Part shown: positions 11,200 through 21,485 of the stretch, piece after piece
Layout: every line of letters begins with the position of its first letter
How positions within the stretch are numbered: the stretch's first letter is position 1
Source of the DNA: Rhynchopus euleeides
Taxonomy: Eukaryota; Euglenozoa; Diplonemea; Diplonemida; Diplonemidae
NCBI GenBank assembly: GCA_963210315.1
Contig: OY723247.1
Span: 806,001 to 870,000 of the forward strand
Direction: 5' to 3'
DNA: 64,000 bases
Position numbers and translations under genes: made by a program
Notes under the pieces: model-generated
Database searches by the model: none
The model's input: only the letters and a program-made list of their open reading frames with translations
Told to the model about the DNA's origin: nothing

Positions 11200-14187
11200 C
11201 TACTGATACATCATGGCAGAGCTCTTGTTGTGCCTCGCCTCCTCCTCTGCGATGGCCTGCTCCAGGAGATGGCTCTGCTGCAGCTTGCCCGCCTCCTGCG
11301 AGCTCGCGATGGTTGCCGCACGCCGCACCACCGACTTGATCTGCGCGCCTGTGAAGCGGAACCGCTCGGCAAGGAGGGCGGGGTCGAAGTCGCTTCCCAG
11401 AGGCGTCTTCTCGGGGACGAACGCACGCCACATCTCCTTCCGCAACCCATTCCCAGGCTTCGAGAAATGGACGTGAAACCCGATCTGCAGCGCTGGGTAC
11501 TGCGGGTCAGCCCTCTCCGTCGTGGCAGACAAGATGACGAGCCCCCCCGACTTCCTGGCGTAGGACAGCAGGTAAGACGCCAGGCTGAGGTCCTCCTCCC
11601 CGATGCGCTCCAACCCCACCAGCAGCAGCACCGCGTTGTTGTCCCTCGCTTGCTTGAAGAACATCGCGGTCCCCAGGCCACTTGCATCGAGCTTCCCCAT
11701 CGCCTCCGACGCATTGAACACGAGAAGTGTGCGGGACAGCTCATAGGCAAGCGCCTCCGCTGCGAGCGTCTTCCCCGTCCCGCTGGGCCCCGTGAACAGC
11801 ACCGTGGTGCCCTGCCCGTTGGCGTGCCCCCCTGAGAAACCCCATTGGTGCTGCAGGAACCCTCTCGCACGTTCGAAATCGATGATTCTGTTCAGCCCCT
11901 CCTTCAACGGCGGGTCCACCACCATGTCGCCGAGGGAATGCTTGGGCGAAACGCGATGAATGCTGTCCGCCTTCACCCGCAGCCTCCCCTGGACCTGCTG
12001 GCGGCACGCCTCGTTCAGATCCTTCCCTGTCACCACGGGCTCCTCCTCGGGCGAGGCCCGGGAGAGGGCTGTGGTGATGGCGCACATCACAGCGTTCTTA
12101 ATGAACCCCCCGCTCAGCTCATACTCCGAGAGCTGCTGCCAGTCGACGTCGACAGTCTGGAGCTTCTCGGGGATGTGGCTGCGCCAGATGTCCCGCCTGA
12201 GGGAGGGGTCGGGGTGCGGGAACTCGAGGGTCATGGTGATGCGCCTGTGGAGGGCGTCCCCGATGGAGTTCACAGAGTTTGTCGCCATCACCATCAGCCC
12301 GTCGAACCTCTCCAGCTCCGTCAGGAGGGTCGCAGTCCACTCCGTGTTGTCCCCCAGAACCATGTCGCATTCGTCGAAGAAGATCAGCGCGTTTTGAATC
12401 GACGCCTCGCGGAACGCCTCGCGCAGCCTCGACTGAACCCCACGCGCGTTGAACAGCGGCACGTTGATCACCAGGATCCTCTTCCCAAGGTGCTTCGCCA
12501 GCGCGTTGGCGAACATCGTCTTCCCGGTCCCCGGGGGCCCGTGGAAGAGGAGGATCATGCCCGTGCCGTAGTTCCCCACAGCCGCGTTGAAACCGATCAT
12601 CTCCCGGAACTCCTTTGCCCTGGCGTGCGAACCCACAGCGTTGAGGACGGTGCGCTTGAGGCTGGGATGCAGGATGACCTGGTCGATGTCCACCTCCGGG
12701 TTGACGATCGCAGCCGCGTCGACGAGGTCACCGATCTCCGTGTCGAGCCCCACGCAGAAGTCCAGCATTCTGCGATCCATGTCGACGAGGAAGTCGTTGA
12801 GGTTCCCCTGCGTGATGGAGTCGCCGTTGGCTGTGCTCACCCTGATGAGGTTGTTCTTCACCAGAGGCGCGCGTTTCTGGAAGGATGCGCGCAGCTTCAT
12901 CTGCGCGTTGAGGTCCTTCGGGCAGTGCATCCCGAGAAGCTGCCCCACTTCGAGGGAGTACTTCCCGGTGTCGATCTTCCGGATCTCGACGCTGACCTGC
13001 GCGCCGATCAGCGTGATGAGGACCCACATCTCAAACTCATTCAGCTCGCAGGTGGTGCGCAGCCTTTCGAGCCGGATGAATGTGGTGACATCACCGCCAC
13101 ACTTCCTCTCCGTGAGGTCGAGGCGCAGCTTGCACTTCTTCAGAGCAGCCTTCTCCGCACTTTGGTACTCCCGCTTCTGCGACTCAGGCCGTGTCTGGGA
13201 GTCCCACCTCCTCTGCTGGTCATCCTGCATCCCGAGGGTGTGCAGCTTCAGCCGCGCCGCCACCACCTCAAACCTGTCCTGCAGATACTCAAGGTCGTCG
13301 TTGTACGGCAGGAGCACAGTATCGATCAGGCTCTCTGGAGGAACAGGCGATACCGCCACATCTGACCTCGGCTTTGGTGCTGCCGCATCGACAGCTCCCC
13401 CACCACCCTCCGCCTCCGCATTGACCTGAGCCTCCAGCGGAGCCGCCTCCGCGGGGAGCTCGCCGTCCTCAGCAGACTCATCCGCAACAGCCTCCTCCGC
13501 GTCTCCACCCGCCCCAGCCCCATCCGGGTTCACGCGGATCACATTGCTGGTCAGCCCCCACTCCTCCATCACATCGCTGATCGCGGTCCCCGCAACCTTC
13601 AGATACTCCTCGCTGGTGAGGGGGCTCTCCAGAAGTGCTGTGATCAACACCCTGCTCACAAGATACGCCTGGTTGTTGATCATCGCGTTGTACCCCTCGG
13701 AGAGGTCAATAATCCCATCCTTTATGTGGGGCCGCTCCGATGCGATGAATGCGAGGAACTCAGAAGGGGTCAGGCCTGAGGCACGCCGGATCACTGCTGT
13801 CTCGGTGGGGTCCACATCAGATGAGATGAAGTCGCCGTATGTGAAGGATTCACCCACATTGTAGAGGACAGCCCAGACGAATGCGAGTGTTTCCTTCACA
13901 GTAAGCCCCAGCTTCCGAATGGTGAGGGACAGCACGCAGTGTGGGTAGGGCGGGGGGTCGGCGGCGAGTGCCGTGCACTCTGTGTACACTCCAGCCATGA
14001 CGGTGGGGTAGACGTCGCAGTTGGCGCGGAGCGCCCTCCGGATCAGCTCGGAGTAGCTCTGGAGGTAAAGGTCGCAGGGCTTCGAGTCAGCCAGCGGGGC
14101 AGGGCCCCCAGCAACAGGGGGTGGCGGCACCGCAGCTGCGGCGGCATCGCCGCTGCCGGCATCTCCCGGTGTGCTTGCCGCGTCCAT
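11200..14187 (-). CDS. Two-domain AAA+ ATPase
   Basis: A single exon encodes 995 aa from the ATG at 14187 (MDAASTPG); an in-frame ATG 57 bases upstream is possible but lies in pyrimidine-rich, non-protein-like sequence. Residues 1 to about 520 are an N-terminal part of unrecognised fold. The first AAA+ core has Walker A GPPGTGKT near residue 549, Walker B LIFFDECD near 597, a sensor ATN and an arginine-rich LHRRI. The second core keeps Walker A GPSGTGKT near 797, but its Walker B position reads AVLLLVGLERIGEE and lacks the usual acidic pair. Domain 1 is therefore expected to hydrolyse ATP, and domain 2 may bind without hydrolysing. Known families of this layout remodel proteins or complexes; the substrate cannot be told here. 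Confidence 0.85.
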   Translation of the reverse strand: MDAASTPGDAGSGDAAAAAVPPPPVAGGPAPLADSKPCDLYLQSYSELIRRALRANCDVYPTVMAGVYTECTALAADPPPYPHCVLSLTIRKLGLTVKETLAFVWAVLYNVGESFTYGDFISSDVDPTETAVIRRASGLTPSEFLAFIASERPHIKDGIIDLSEGYNAMINNQAYLVSRVLITALLESPLTSEEYLKVAGTAISDVMEEWGLTSNVIRVNPDGAGAGGDAEEAVADESAEDGELPAEAAPLEAQVNAEAEGGGGAVDAAAPKPRSDVAVSPVPPESLIDTVLLPYNDDLEYLQDRFEVVAARLKLHTLGMQDDQQRRWDSQTRPESQKREYQSAEKAALKKCKLRLDLTERKCGGDVTTFIRLERLRTTCELNEFEMWVLITLIGAQVSVEIRKIDTGKYSLEVGQLLGMHCPKDLNAQMKLRASFQKRAPLVKNNLIRVSTANGDSITQGNLNDFLVDMDRRMLDFCVGLDTEIGDLVDAAAIVNPEVDIDQVILHPSLKRTVLNAVGSHARAKEFREMIGFNAAVGNYGTGMILLFHGPPGTGKTMFANALAKHLGKRILVINVPLFNARGVQSRLREAFREASIQNALIFFDECDMVLGDNTEWTATLLTELERFDGLMVMATNSVNSIGDALHRRITMTLEFPHPDPSLRRDIWRSHIPEKLQTVDVDWQQLSEYELSGGFIKNAVMCAITTALSRASPEEEPVVTGKDLNEACRQQVQGRLRVKADSIHRVSPKHSLGDMVVDPPLKEGLNRIIDFERARGFLQHQWGFSGGHANGQGTTVLFTGPSGTGKTLAAEALAYELSRTLLVFNASEAMGKLDASGLGTAMFFKQARDNNAVLLLVGLERIGEEDLSLASYLLSYARKSGGLVILSATTERADPQYPALQIGFHVHFSKPGNGLRKEMWRAFVPEKTPLGSDFDPALLAERFRFTGAQIKSVVRRAATIASSQEAGKLQQSHLLEQAIAEEEARHNKSSAMMYQ

Positions 14188-14474
14188 ACCTGCCTTATGG
14201 TGGGTGGTGGAGGGTGGAGGTGAGAGAGGGTGGGGGAGCAGCAACAGTCAGCGGCAACATTTGACCTTTTTTGTCGCCACCACGCCGAGGGAAAGTGAGT
14301 GGGGAAAAGGGGGTGGGGTGGGGTGTGGGGGTTAGCTCTGCTCCTGCTGGCAAGCGCCCGGCAACCCTTTCTCTTCGTTTTCCCCACACGTCACACCTCA
14401 CGATTTTGAGTCTTGTGTCTAATGCTATGTAGCCAGCACACCCAACCCGCACACCTCCTCAGATCTACTCCGTC

Positions 14475-15803
14475 CTATACATCACCCAGGCTCCCCCCGA
14501 GTCGGGCAAGATATCCCCGCATTGTCGAGACGCCTCTCAGCCCTGTCACGCGCAGCTCGAACCGCTCGCCCTTCTTTGCGTAGAACGGCCCCACCCGTAC
14601 GCTTGCCTGCCCTCCAGAGCCCGAGCCGCTCCCTCCCTCCCCCTGTCCCTCCTCCCCCAGCAGCTGCAGCGCCTGCCCCCAGGCGACCTCTCTGGCAAGG
14701 CTCGCCCCCTCAGCGGCGAAATGCGTGGAGATGTTGACCCGCTTGCCGCGGTCAACCCAGGCCTCCCAGTGGAAGACGACGGCGTCCATCACACAGTCCC
14801 TCTCGGCGATGAAGACGAAGGAGCGCTCGGGCTGGACGCCCTGCAGGCTGGATGGGCCTTGCTGATAGTCTACTGAATAAAGGGGAAATTTTTCAGAGAC
14901 GTCCACCGCACCGGCACTCCGCAGCGTGAACCCGAGCTGCTTTGTGAAGACCACCGTGTCGGTGTCCCGGAGGACGGAGAAGGCCCGGAGGTCCACACCG
15001 GAGTAGGACGCAACCGAGGAAACGTCACGGAGAGCAGCGCATTCCACAACAGAGGCGTACTGCACACCCCCTGCGGGGATAACGGTCCCTGTGGGGGCGA
15101 GAAATTTCTCCCGGGCATCCGAGATGTATTCCAAAGCCGACTCCCCTTCAAGGAATGTGCCCAACACCTCCGATACGATGATGTCAACACTCCGGGCTGG
15201 CGGCAGCACCCCGGACCCAGGCGACAGCCGGGTCGAGAGGCTGTTGACCAGATGCACCCTCCCCTGCGTGAAATGCCGGTTGGCCGGCGAGGCGAGGATC
15301 TCCCTCGAAACACCAGCGAGGTCACGGCTGGCCTCGATAGCGAACACCTCCTTTGCCCCAGCCTGGGCGGCGAGGAGTGAGAGAAGGCCGGCACCGCTGC
15401 CGACGTCCATCACAGTCGACACCCCGGGGGTGATTGCCTCCTTCAGGGCGATGCGGAATGCGTCGTTTCGCGCCTTGTCGTTCATCATCGCGAAATGCCA
15501 GTCGTTCACCGTGTTGACCGTTGTGGGGGAGAAGCGCCGTAGGCGCTCGCTCCGGAGCGGGATTGCCTTCTTGGAAGCGGGGTCAGCCCGCATCGCATTC
15601 GTGACAGGGTCCCACAGGGAGGCCGCAGCAGCGGGCCCCGCGGTCCGCCCATCTCCAGGGGCACGTGTGTGGTGGTGGCGGTGTTGGAGAGAATGACGTG
15701 CAGCAGGCGTTGCAACATCGGTTGGCATGGGCACATCCCAGCCGGACAGCGTCCAGAGGCAGGTTACGATGATGCATGCGGCGACAGGGGCTGTGCGCTT
15801 CAT
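14475..15803 (-). CDS. PRMT-like arginine methyltransferase with hydrophobic N-terminus
   Basis: The single exon (442 aa) starts at the ATG at 15803; earlier in-frame starts lie in low-complexity sequence. It begins MKRTAPVAACIIVTCLWTL, which looks like a signal peptide or signal anchor and is unusual for this family. SAM-binding motif I is VMDVGSGAGLLSLLAA near residue 130, post-I is VFAIEAS, and the double-E loop is SEVLGTFLEGE near 210, closest to PRMT7/PRMT9-type loops. The THW loop seems altered (ISTHFAAEG). The expected reaction is S-adenosylmethionine-dependent transfer of methyl to arginine side chains. The leader suggests the protein enters the secretory pathway or an organelle. Substrate unknown. 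Confidence 0.75.
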   Translation of the reverse strand: MKRTAPVAACIIVTCLWTLSGWDVPMPTDVATPAARHSLQHRHHHTRAPGDGRTAGPAAAASLWDPVTNAMRADPASKKAIPLRSERLRRFSPTTVNTVNDWHFAMMNDKARNDAFRIALKEAITPGVSTVMDVGSGAGLLSLLAAQAGAKEVFAIEASRDLAGVSREILASPANRHFTQGRVHLVNSLSTRLSPGSGVLPPARSVDIIVSEVLGTFLEGESALEYISDAREKFLAPTGTVIPAGGVQYASVVECAALRDVSSVASYSGVDLRAFSVLRDTDTVVFTKQLGFTLRSAGAVDVSEKFPLYSVDYQQGPSSLQGVQPERSFVFIAERDCVMDAVVFHWEAWVDRGKRVNISTHFAAEGASLAREVAWGQALQLLGEEGQGEGGSGSGSGGQASVRVGPFYAKKGERFELRVTGLRGVSTMRGYLARLGGSLGDV

Positions 15804-16552
15804 CGCCGGTAGAGAGAGAAGCGCCCACAGACAGGCATTCGCCACCCCCCTTTGGGAGGGGGGTTTCTTGCAGTGGCGAGAGAGAGGGGCACAGGGCAAT
15901 GCAAGGTGGGGAGGGGTGGGGTGGGTGGGTGGGGGGATGGGCTGCGCTGTGTGTTGCCAACCGGTGACTGCGCGCCTTATGCAAGGCAGCATCCTGAGAT
16001 AAGGCTGTGTTGGACGCAGTCAATGCCTTGTGATTGTGGCCTTGATGCATCCACCCTTCTCCATTTCCCTTCTGCGTATAAATTCCATTCAATCATGTGT
16101 TTCGTTAGTCGCACGAAACACAGATATCAGAGACCATGTCACACCCTCAATCAGCTGACGAAACACAGAGAAATTTTGTGTTATGATTGGCAGGTGTATG
16201 AGATTGTGCGTGACGGTAAGCACCGTGCACTTCCCCAATCTCATTTCCGCCTGACACTCGGGGAAAAGCAGCTCGACACACGGGGCAAGGCGGCAAAACC
16301 TGTGGCACCGTGTATACACAGTGGCACCACAGGATGCGGGTGTGGAGCAGCAGGTGCACAGCGTTGTGCAGCGAACGGAGTGAGAGGGTTGGAGGGTTAG
16401 ATATTCAAAGGGTACTTCCGGTGCCGTGGAGGCACCCTCGAGGTCGCCCTCGCTCACGCTAGTGGCCTTCCTGACCCAGGGCAGATTTGGTCCGGCGACA
16501 ATCGCGCGTGGATCACCAGCGCCCACGCCGTGGGGTGCATCTAGAAGCCAAC
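15804..16552. other. Intergenic, no gene recognised
   Basis: I see no coding region or RNA gene. A perfect 9-bp stem with a 7-base loop (GTGTTTCGT and ACGAAACAC) occurs at about 16098-16122; its meaning is unclear. Confidence 0.45.
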
Positions 16553-18223
16553 CTAACTGACCCTACATCCCACGGGGGGTGTGTCGGAGAGGGCTGGGGG
16601 GCTGTGCGCCACGGGGGCTCTGTCCTCGTGTAGCGCGGCCTGGGCCATGAGCCCTGGGTCTTTCTGCAGCTCAGGGGCAGCCCATCGGAGCGCCCGAGGC
16701 GCGTTCTGCAACGCAATGCTGACCAGGTCGCGGTCCTTCCGCAAGGAGGATGAGCAGTATTGCAGGTAAGCTCCGTGCGCCCTCACGGCAATGAGGGCGA
16801 GCTCGCGGTTGCCCCTCAGCTTCTCGGGAACATACTGGAAGCATTTGCCGGACAGGCGGAGGCAGGAGCGGACAAAGGAGATGTTCCTCTGCAGGTCCCT
16901 GTGTGCATATGGGAAGGACTGAAAGTTCTGTGCCACGCAGGCAAGCACGATGTCCGCATCGCGTCGCATCGGCGTTGTGGCAAACTGCAGTGCGCGCCCA
17001 TCTCCAGCGAGTGCTGCATCGAGAACACTGCGCAAGCCACGGAGGCGGCCCGAAGCCCACTCGATGCACAGAGGCTGCAGCGCGATGCATTGCATCACGA
17101 AGGCTTCATCGTCCTGCAGCGACACCGAGGCATACTGGAAAGCGAGGTGAGAGCAGGACAGGGAGGCAAGCACAACACCGGGGTCACACCGCAGGCTTGT
17201 GTACCGCAGGGCAAGGGGGTGCTCTGCGACCACCACCATGACCACGTCCGGGTTGTTCTGCACCGAAATCAGTGCGCTGCGCAGTATAAAGCCACCACCC
17301 CGACGGGAGAGCTCCTTCACGAGATCCCCATCTCCGCGCAGGCGGGGCGAGGCGTATTGAAATCCCCCGAAGCCCTGCAGGACGGCACAGCGGACAACCT
17401 CCGGGCAGTCCTTCAGTCTTGGGCTGCAGTGCAGAAGTGCTGACCCTGACTTCTTCACAGCAGCGCACGCTACCTCCAAATCGTCCTGCAGGCAGGGGGC
17501 AGCGTAGGCCAGATCGGAGCCACGGATGCCCACAGACTGAAGCACCAAATCACGGTCGCGACGGATCTCTGCAACTGTGTGTGCCAAAGAGCATCCCCCA
17601 CGCAGCGCAGACAGGGCGACCTCCCGGTCACAGCGCACACTCCCTGAGGCCCACCGGAAGGTGGGCCCGCTGTGACACACAGCACGGAGCATGAACTCGC
17701 GGTTGCTGCGCATCTCTTTGGGGAGGTTTTCAAAGGCGCCCGCCACGCCATTGACGACCATCTTGACAATGCGGCTGTCGAGCAGCACCTCTGCCGGGGC
17801 CTGCCTCAGCACCCATGGGACCCTCTCTGCTGCGCGCAGCATGAAATCGGCAGAGCTGCGCAGCCGTGGGCTGGCGTGGGCCAGGTTTGTGGGAGACGTG
17901 ATGAGGGCTGCAAGCACACAGTCATCCTCGTCCTGCACCCATTCGGGTGTGTCGCACAGCGGGGTCCCATCACGCAGCGCCTCTGTGTAGTGGAGGGTGT
18001 TCGGCTCGGCAGAGAGGATGCACCCGTCGTACAGCGCTGCGCACTGCGACACAGGCTGGTCCGGTTCGGTATCGAGGCGATTCCCGTCAACGATAAAGTC
18101 TGCGGCTGCTTCGCGCAGGCCGATGGCGCCTGCGGCACGGCAACACAGCTGCGACACTGTCTCCTGGGCACGCACATCCACAACCACTTGCCCCAGGAGA
18201 TGGTGTTCGACAAAGACCTCCAT
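16553..18223 (-). CDS. DUF4116-repeat protein with ubiquitin-like N-terminus
   Basis: The single exon encodes 556 aa from the ATG at 18223 (MEVFVEHHLLGQVVVDV). Residues 1 to about 85 have the length and pattern of a beta-grasp, ubiquitin-like fold (inferred from pattern only). From about residue 95 to the end run many imperfect repeats of about 45-50 residues with the signature LR-DRE-VL-AV and ALQYAS/FQYAS, the DUF4116 pattern. These repeats are found widely in protist and algal proteins, with no established biochemistry. No catalytic motif, signal peptide or membrane helix is visible, so a cytosolic scaffold is the plain reading. Function unknown. Confidence 0.8.
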   Translation of the reverse strand: MEVFVEHHLLGQVVVDVRAQETVSQLCCRAAGAIGLREAAADFIVDGNRLDTEPDQPVSQCAALYDGCILSAEPNTLHYTEALRDGTPLCDTPEWVQDEDDCVLAALITSPTNLAHASPRLRSSADFMLRAAERVPWVLRQAPAEVLLDSRIVKMVVNGVAGAFENLPKEMRSNREFMLRAVCHSGPTFRWASGSVRCDREVALSALRGGCSLAHTVAEIRRDRDLVLQSVGIRGSDLAYAAPCLQDDLEVACAAVKKSGSALLHCSPRLKDCPEVVRCAVLQGFGGFQYASPRLRGDGDLVKELSRRGGGFILRSALISVQNNPDVVMVVVAEHPLALRYTSLRCDPGVVLASLSCSHLAFQYASVSLQDDEAFVMQCIALQPLCIEWASGRLRGLRSVLDAALAGDGRALQFATTPMRRDADIVLACVAQNFQSFPYAHRDLQRNISFVRSCLRLSGKCFQYVPEKLRGNRELALIAVRAHGAYLQYCSSSLRKDRDLVSIALQNAPRALRWAAPELQKDPGLMAQAALHEDRAPVAHSPPALSDTPPVGCRVS

Positions 18224-18795
18224 TCGAAGAGGGGCGGCTGTGTGGCTGGGCGCGGGAGGTATGGAGGGTGGGTGGGTGGGTAGGGTTGGGTTTCGCTTCT
18301 TGGCAAAACGGTGAAGCAGAGAGCTGAAAGCAGGGAGAGGGGGGTGATGGGAGGGTGGGGAGGGAATGGGTACACTATACGCCATTGCAAACTTCAGGTT
18401 ATAGCAGGCAGTGGGTCTGTGAGACGACGAGGGCTGTCCAAAGGGAAAGAGTAGCCAGCCCACTGCAGGGCTCGGTGTGAGCGGCACACTCTGGAAAGGG
18501 TGGATCCGCCACTTCCGAGCCCCCTCTCTCGGCCTCCTTCACATCGCATGGCGTCTGCAAGCCGCTGCCACTTCTTTCTGTCTTGAGAGCTCCACGGGGG
18601 CGGGTCATTGGAGAGAAATGCAAGGCGCAGGACTGGCCTCCCTTCACACCTTGTGCAGGCAGTGTTGAGAGACCATCCAGATGGGGAGAAGGCAGCGCTC
18701 GGCACACCGCACAGCTCGAAGGTCAGATGCCACACAGGGCTGCCTTCCTGCGCAGTGAGACCCTCCATCGCTGCCCTCTACGAGGCGTGTCGTAG
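18224..18795. other. Intergenic, no gene recognised
   Basis: This short gap lies between the DUF4116 gene's start and the stop of the next minus-strand gene. It probably contains the promoter and 5' UTR of the former and the 3' UTR of the latter. No element with clear ends was seen. Confidence 0.4.
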
Positions 18796-19994
18796 TTACA
18801 CTTCGTGTCGGAGAAGCTTCTTTTCGGCTCTGCTCTCCCGCAGGCCTGCCAGGAAACGCCGCCTGTCAGCAAGCGCATCGCTCTGCAGCACATCGTGTGT
18901 TTAGTGAGGGCAGAGCTATTGAATGCGGACCCACCCACTCCACCTCCCCCCCCCCCGAGTCTGACAGCAGAGAGCGGAGAAGGGCAACCCACTGACCTTC
19001 ACCCAGAACATACCTGCAGGAACGACCGCCACGGCGTTTCGTAATAAAGGAACCCGACGACCGACAGGAGGAGGGCGACAAAGATGGCAGCAGAAAAGAC
19101 GCCCACCAGATACAGCCAATAGGGGTAGGCACCGCATTGGGCCTGCCTCTGGTCGAACAGCACGTCGATCTTAAAGGGGGCAAACCCTTGGACGTGGTAT
19201 GCGTTCTTCACCTCCCACTCCGACGCCCACACCTGAAATTTGAAGTGCACATTCACCGCATCGGGTGTCCACGTCTCCTGCGGCGGCGGCCGCTGCAGCC
19301 CCGGGATCAGGAGATACCCTTTGGAGGGATCAACCTCGTCAGCATTCTTGATGTTCTTCCTCTCTGCCGTACCCCACGGGATGAGCAGGTCGGCTGTGAT
19401 GTTTGTGACGAAGGCGCCCTTCACACCCTCCCACAGAGGCCCGAAGGGGCGCCACTCGATGACGTTGTAGTCGCTGACAGATTCGAGAAAGTTTTCCACC
19501 TCCAGCTCGATCCGCAGATGCAGCCTCGATCTGGTCGCCGGCGTGAACTGGATGTGAATGTTGTAGGTGTTATTCCCATAAGCTTTCGTCACAGACTCTG
19601 CAGTATTAACAATACTCTTTGCAGGCTCAAGCGGGTCGTCGTTAATTATCTCGATGCGCTTGAGCCGAAACACCTCGTTCTTTTCGTTGTAATACTGCCG
19701 GGTGCAGGATGAGTGCTCAGGGAGCCTGCTCCGCGGATCCTTCAGCAGCTCCAGGTTGTTCGGGCGCCAGTCGAACACCACCTCCTCAACCACCACCGCG
19801 TTGCATTTATATCTCGCCTCCCTCCAGTGGTATTCGCTCCGCTTCACCGCGATCTGCTGTTGGAACATCGAGATGAACGTCTCCTTGTTCTTCGACACGG
19901 GGTACTCAACGGGGTCCGCCCACGGGGGCCACCCCTCTGCAACCCAGCACTGCGCCAGGGAGACCAGCACGCCCAGGGCAGCGGTGCACCGCAT
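18796..19994 (-). CDS. Type I membrane protein of unknown family
   Basis: Two exons (19994-19014 and 18882-18796) join through a 131-bp intron starting GTATGTT and ending TGCAG, giving 355 aa. The ATG at 19994 opens a clear signal peptide (MRCTAALGVLVSLAQCWVAEG). About 285 lumenal or extracellular residues follow, with few cysteines and potential N-glycosylation sites (NNT, NIT). A single membrane helix (YWLYLVGVFSAAIFVALLL) precedes a short tail. The second exon adds a charged 28-residue end (SDALADRRRFLAGLRESRAE...) that stays open to its stop, supporting the splice. I do not recognise the lumenal domain; an ER or secretory-pathway role is an inference from topology alone. Confidence 0.7.
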
Positions 19995-21485
19995 TCTGGA
20001 GACGCACACCCCACAGCGCAGACGCACTCACGGAAGTCCTGTGGATCCTGGGGCTGCCTCAAGCCGCAGGGGGCATGCTGCGCAGCTGCCTGCAGGGTGT
20101 GTGGTGTGTCGCAGTGGAGGAGGAGGAGGAGATCATCACGGCAGGCCGTGATTAGCTGCGGTGGCTGGTGGGGGGTGGGGGGGCAGCTGACTGATGGCGA
20201 GGGGGGGCAAGGGTGATGGGGCAAGCTCGCCTCTGGGGTGGGGGTGGGGTGGGGGGGTGTCGTTATTTTCGGTTACGAATGTTCGCGCTCGGAGCAACAG
20301 CCGTGTGGGGGGTGCCTGCACTGCCTGTACTGCTACGCTGCTCGGAAGGGCAGACGGGCAGACAAAAGACAATATCATGCACACAGATGGGCGCCATGCA
20401 TGGGAATGCACTGCCAAATGACCCGGTGTGTGGGTGTGCGGCGAAGGTATCAAACTGTGGAGTTGTGGCTGGTGGGTTGGCGGGATGCAGATTGCATTGA
20501 CGGCCAGAGCGGTATCACGGCTAGTCTGCTGTGCACGCACGTTTGGGAAGGAAGCAGAACACAACAATACCCACATGTCACATCTAGAACAGGAGGAGGG
20601 GCAGTAAGTGCACGGTGGACTCCCACACGTCAGGGTGCACCTTTTTGGGATATCAGAATATCGGGGGTCTGGCGAGGTCCGACCCCCGCTCGCGGGGGTC
20701 GTCTGGGCACCAAAAATAGCAGGGCAGACTCCCGATAGCGGGGGTCGCCCAGACCCCCGCTCCAGGGGGTGGGAGTCCACCGTGTGGGCTGAGAAACTCG
20801 GGGGAGGGGGGTGAAATTGTTAAAACCGAGCAAATCTCAAAGAGAAAGAATAACGACAAAAATCGGTGTCCCCACAAGGGCACACTGCCTCGCTTCGTTT
20901 TGACAGACAGGCCCTCGGATGTGCACTGTGATTCTGAAACCTGGGCGATCTCTTCATGTGTCTGTAGGCAGTCTCCGACAGAGGCAAGCTGAATCCTGAA
21001 TGTCGCAACTGAACCGCTCAAACCAACTAAGATTTATTCCGAAGACGCACTGGCATTCTGCTGCACCACCAACTTGGGGCAGCACAACACCGGCGCCCAA
21101 CACACACAAGCTGAGAAGATGATCACAGACGCCAGATGTTCCGAAGGGCGACTCGCAACTCTCGGCGGCCTACGCCTGCAAGGGCATACGCCATGTCGAA
21201 ATGGAGTTGCGATACACTAGCGGAGAGGAAGGCAACAACAACAGTATTCGATTCACAAGGGGGAAGGGGGCGGATAAATGTCGACCAGTCAATGCAATAC
21301 CGAATGTCGCTTGCGGCAAAGAAATACCCGATTCCCGACTAACGCAAGGCCAGGGTTCAGGCCAGGCTTGCAGCAAGAATGCACTGCGGCGAAGGAGCGG
21401 GGGTTGATTGTCGAGAGTGAAAGCAAAATCAATTCTCCTGTTCGGTCGTTTTTGATTGGAGCTGCGGCTGCCGCTGATCTCCAGC
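19995..21485. other. Intergenic with one small inverted-repeat element
   Basis: This gap holds the short element at 20611-20784 and otherwise no recognisable gene. The part from about 20800 to 21485 has lower GC content and short frames only; some of it is probably the 3' UTR of the giant membrane-protein gene. Confidence 0.45.
20611..20784. mobile_element. Short CACGGTG-ended inverted-repeat element
   Basis: The 174-bp element has the ends CACGGTGGACTCCCAC and GTGGGAGTCCACCGTG, a perfect 16-bp inversion. TG stands on both sides, a possible 2-bp target duplication. The interior carries GC-rich palindromes (CCCCCGCTCGCGGGGG). The termini resemble those at 50738-54272 and 62313-62499, so a family is likely. 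CACTA-like affinity is only a guess from the CAC start. Confidence 0.7.

Noticed and set aside
11845..13365. 506-codon plus-strand frame opposite the AAA+ gene
   Set aside because: It is antisense to well-conserved AAA+ motifs; high third-position GC in the real gene leaves the opposite frame open.
16098..16122. Stem-loop with 9-bp stem
   Set aside because: It is too short to call an RNA gene or terminator, and no second copy or context supports it.
19995..20027. Upstream GTG as the start of the type I membrane protein
   Set aside because: GTG starts are not expected in eukaryotic nuclear genes; the ATG at 19994 directly opens a signal peptide.
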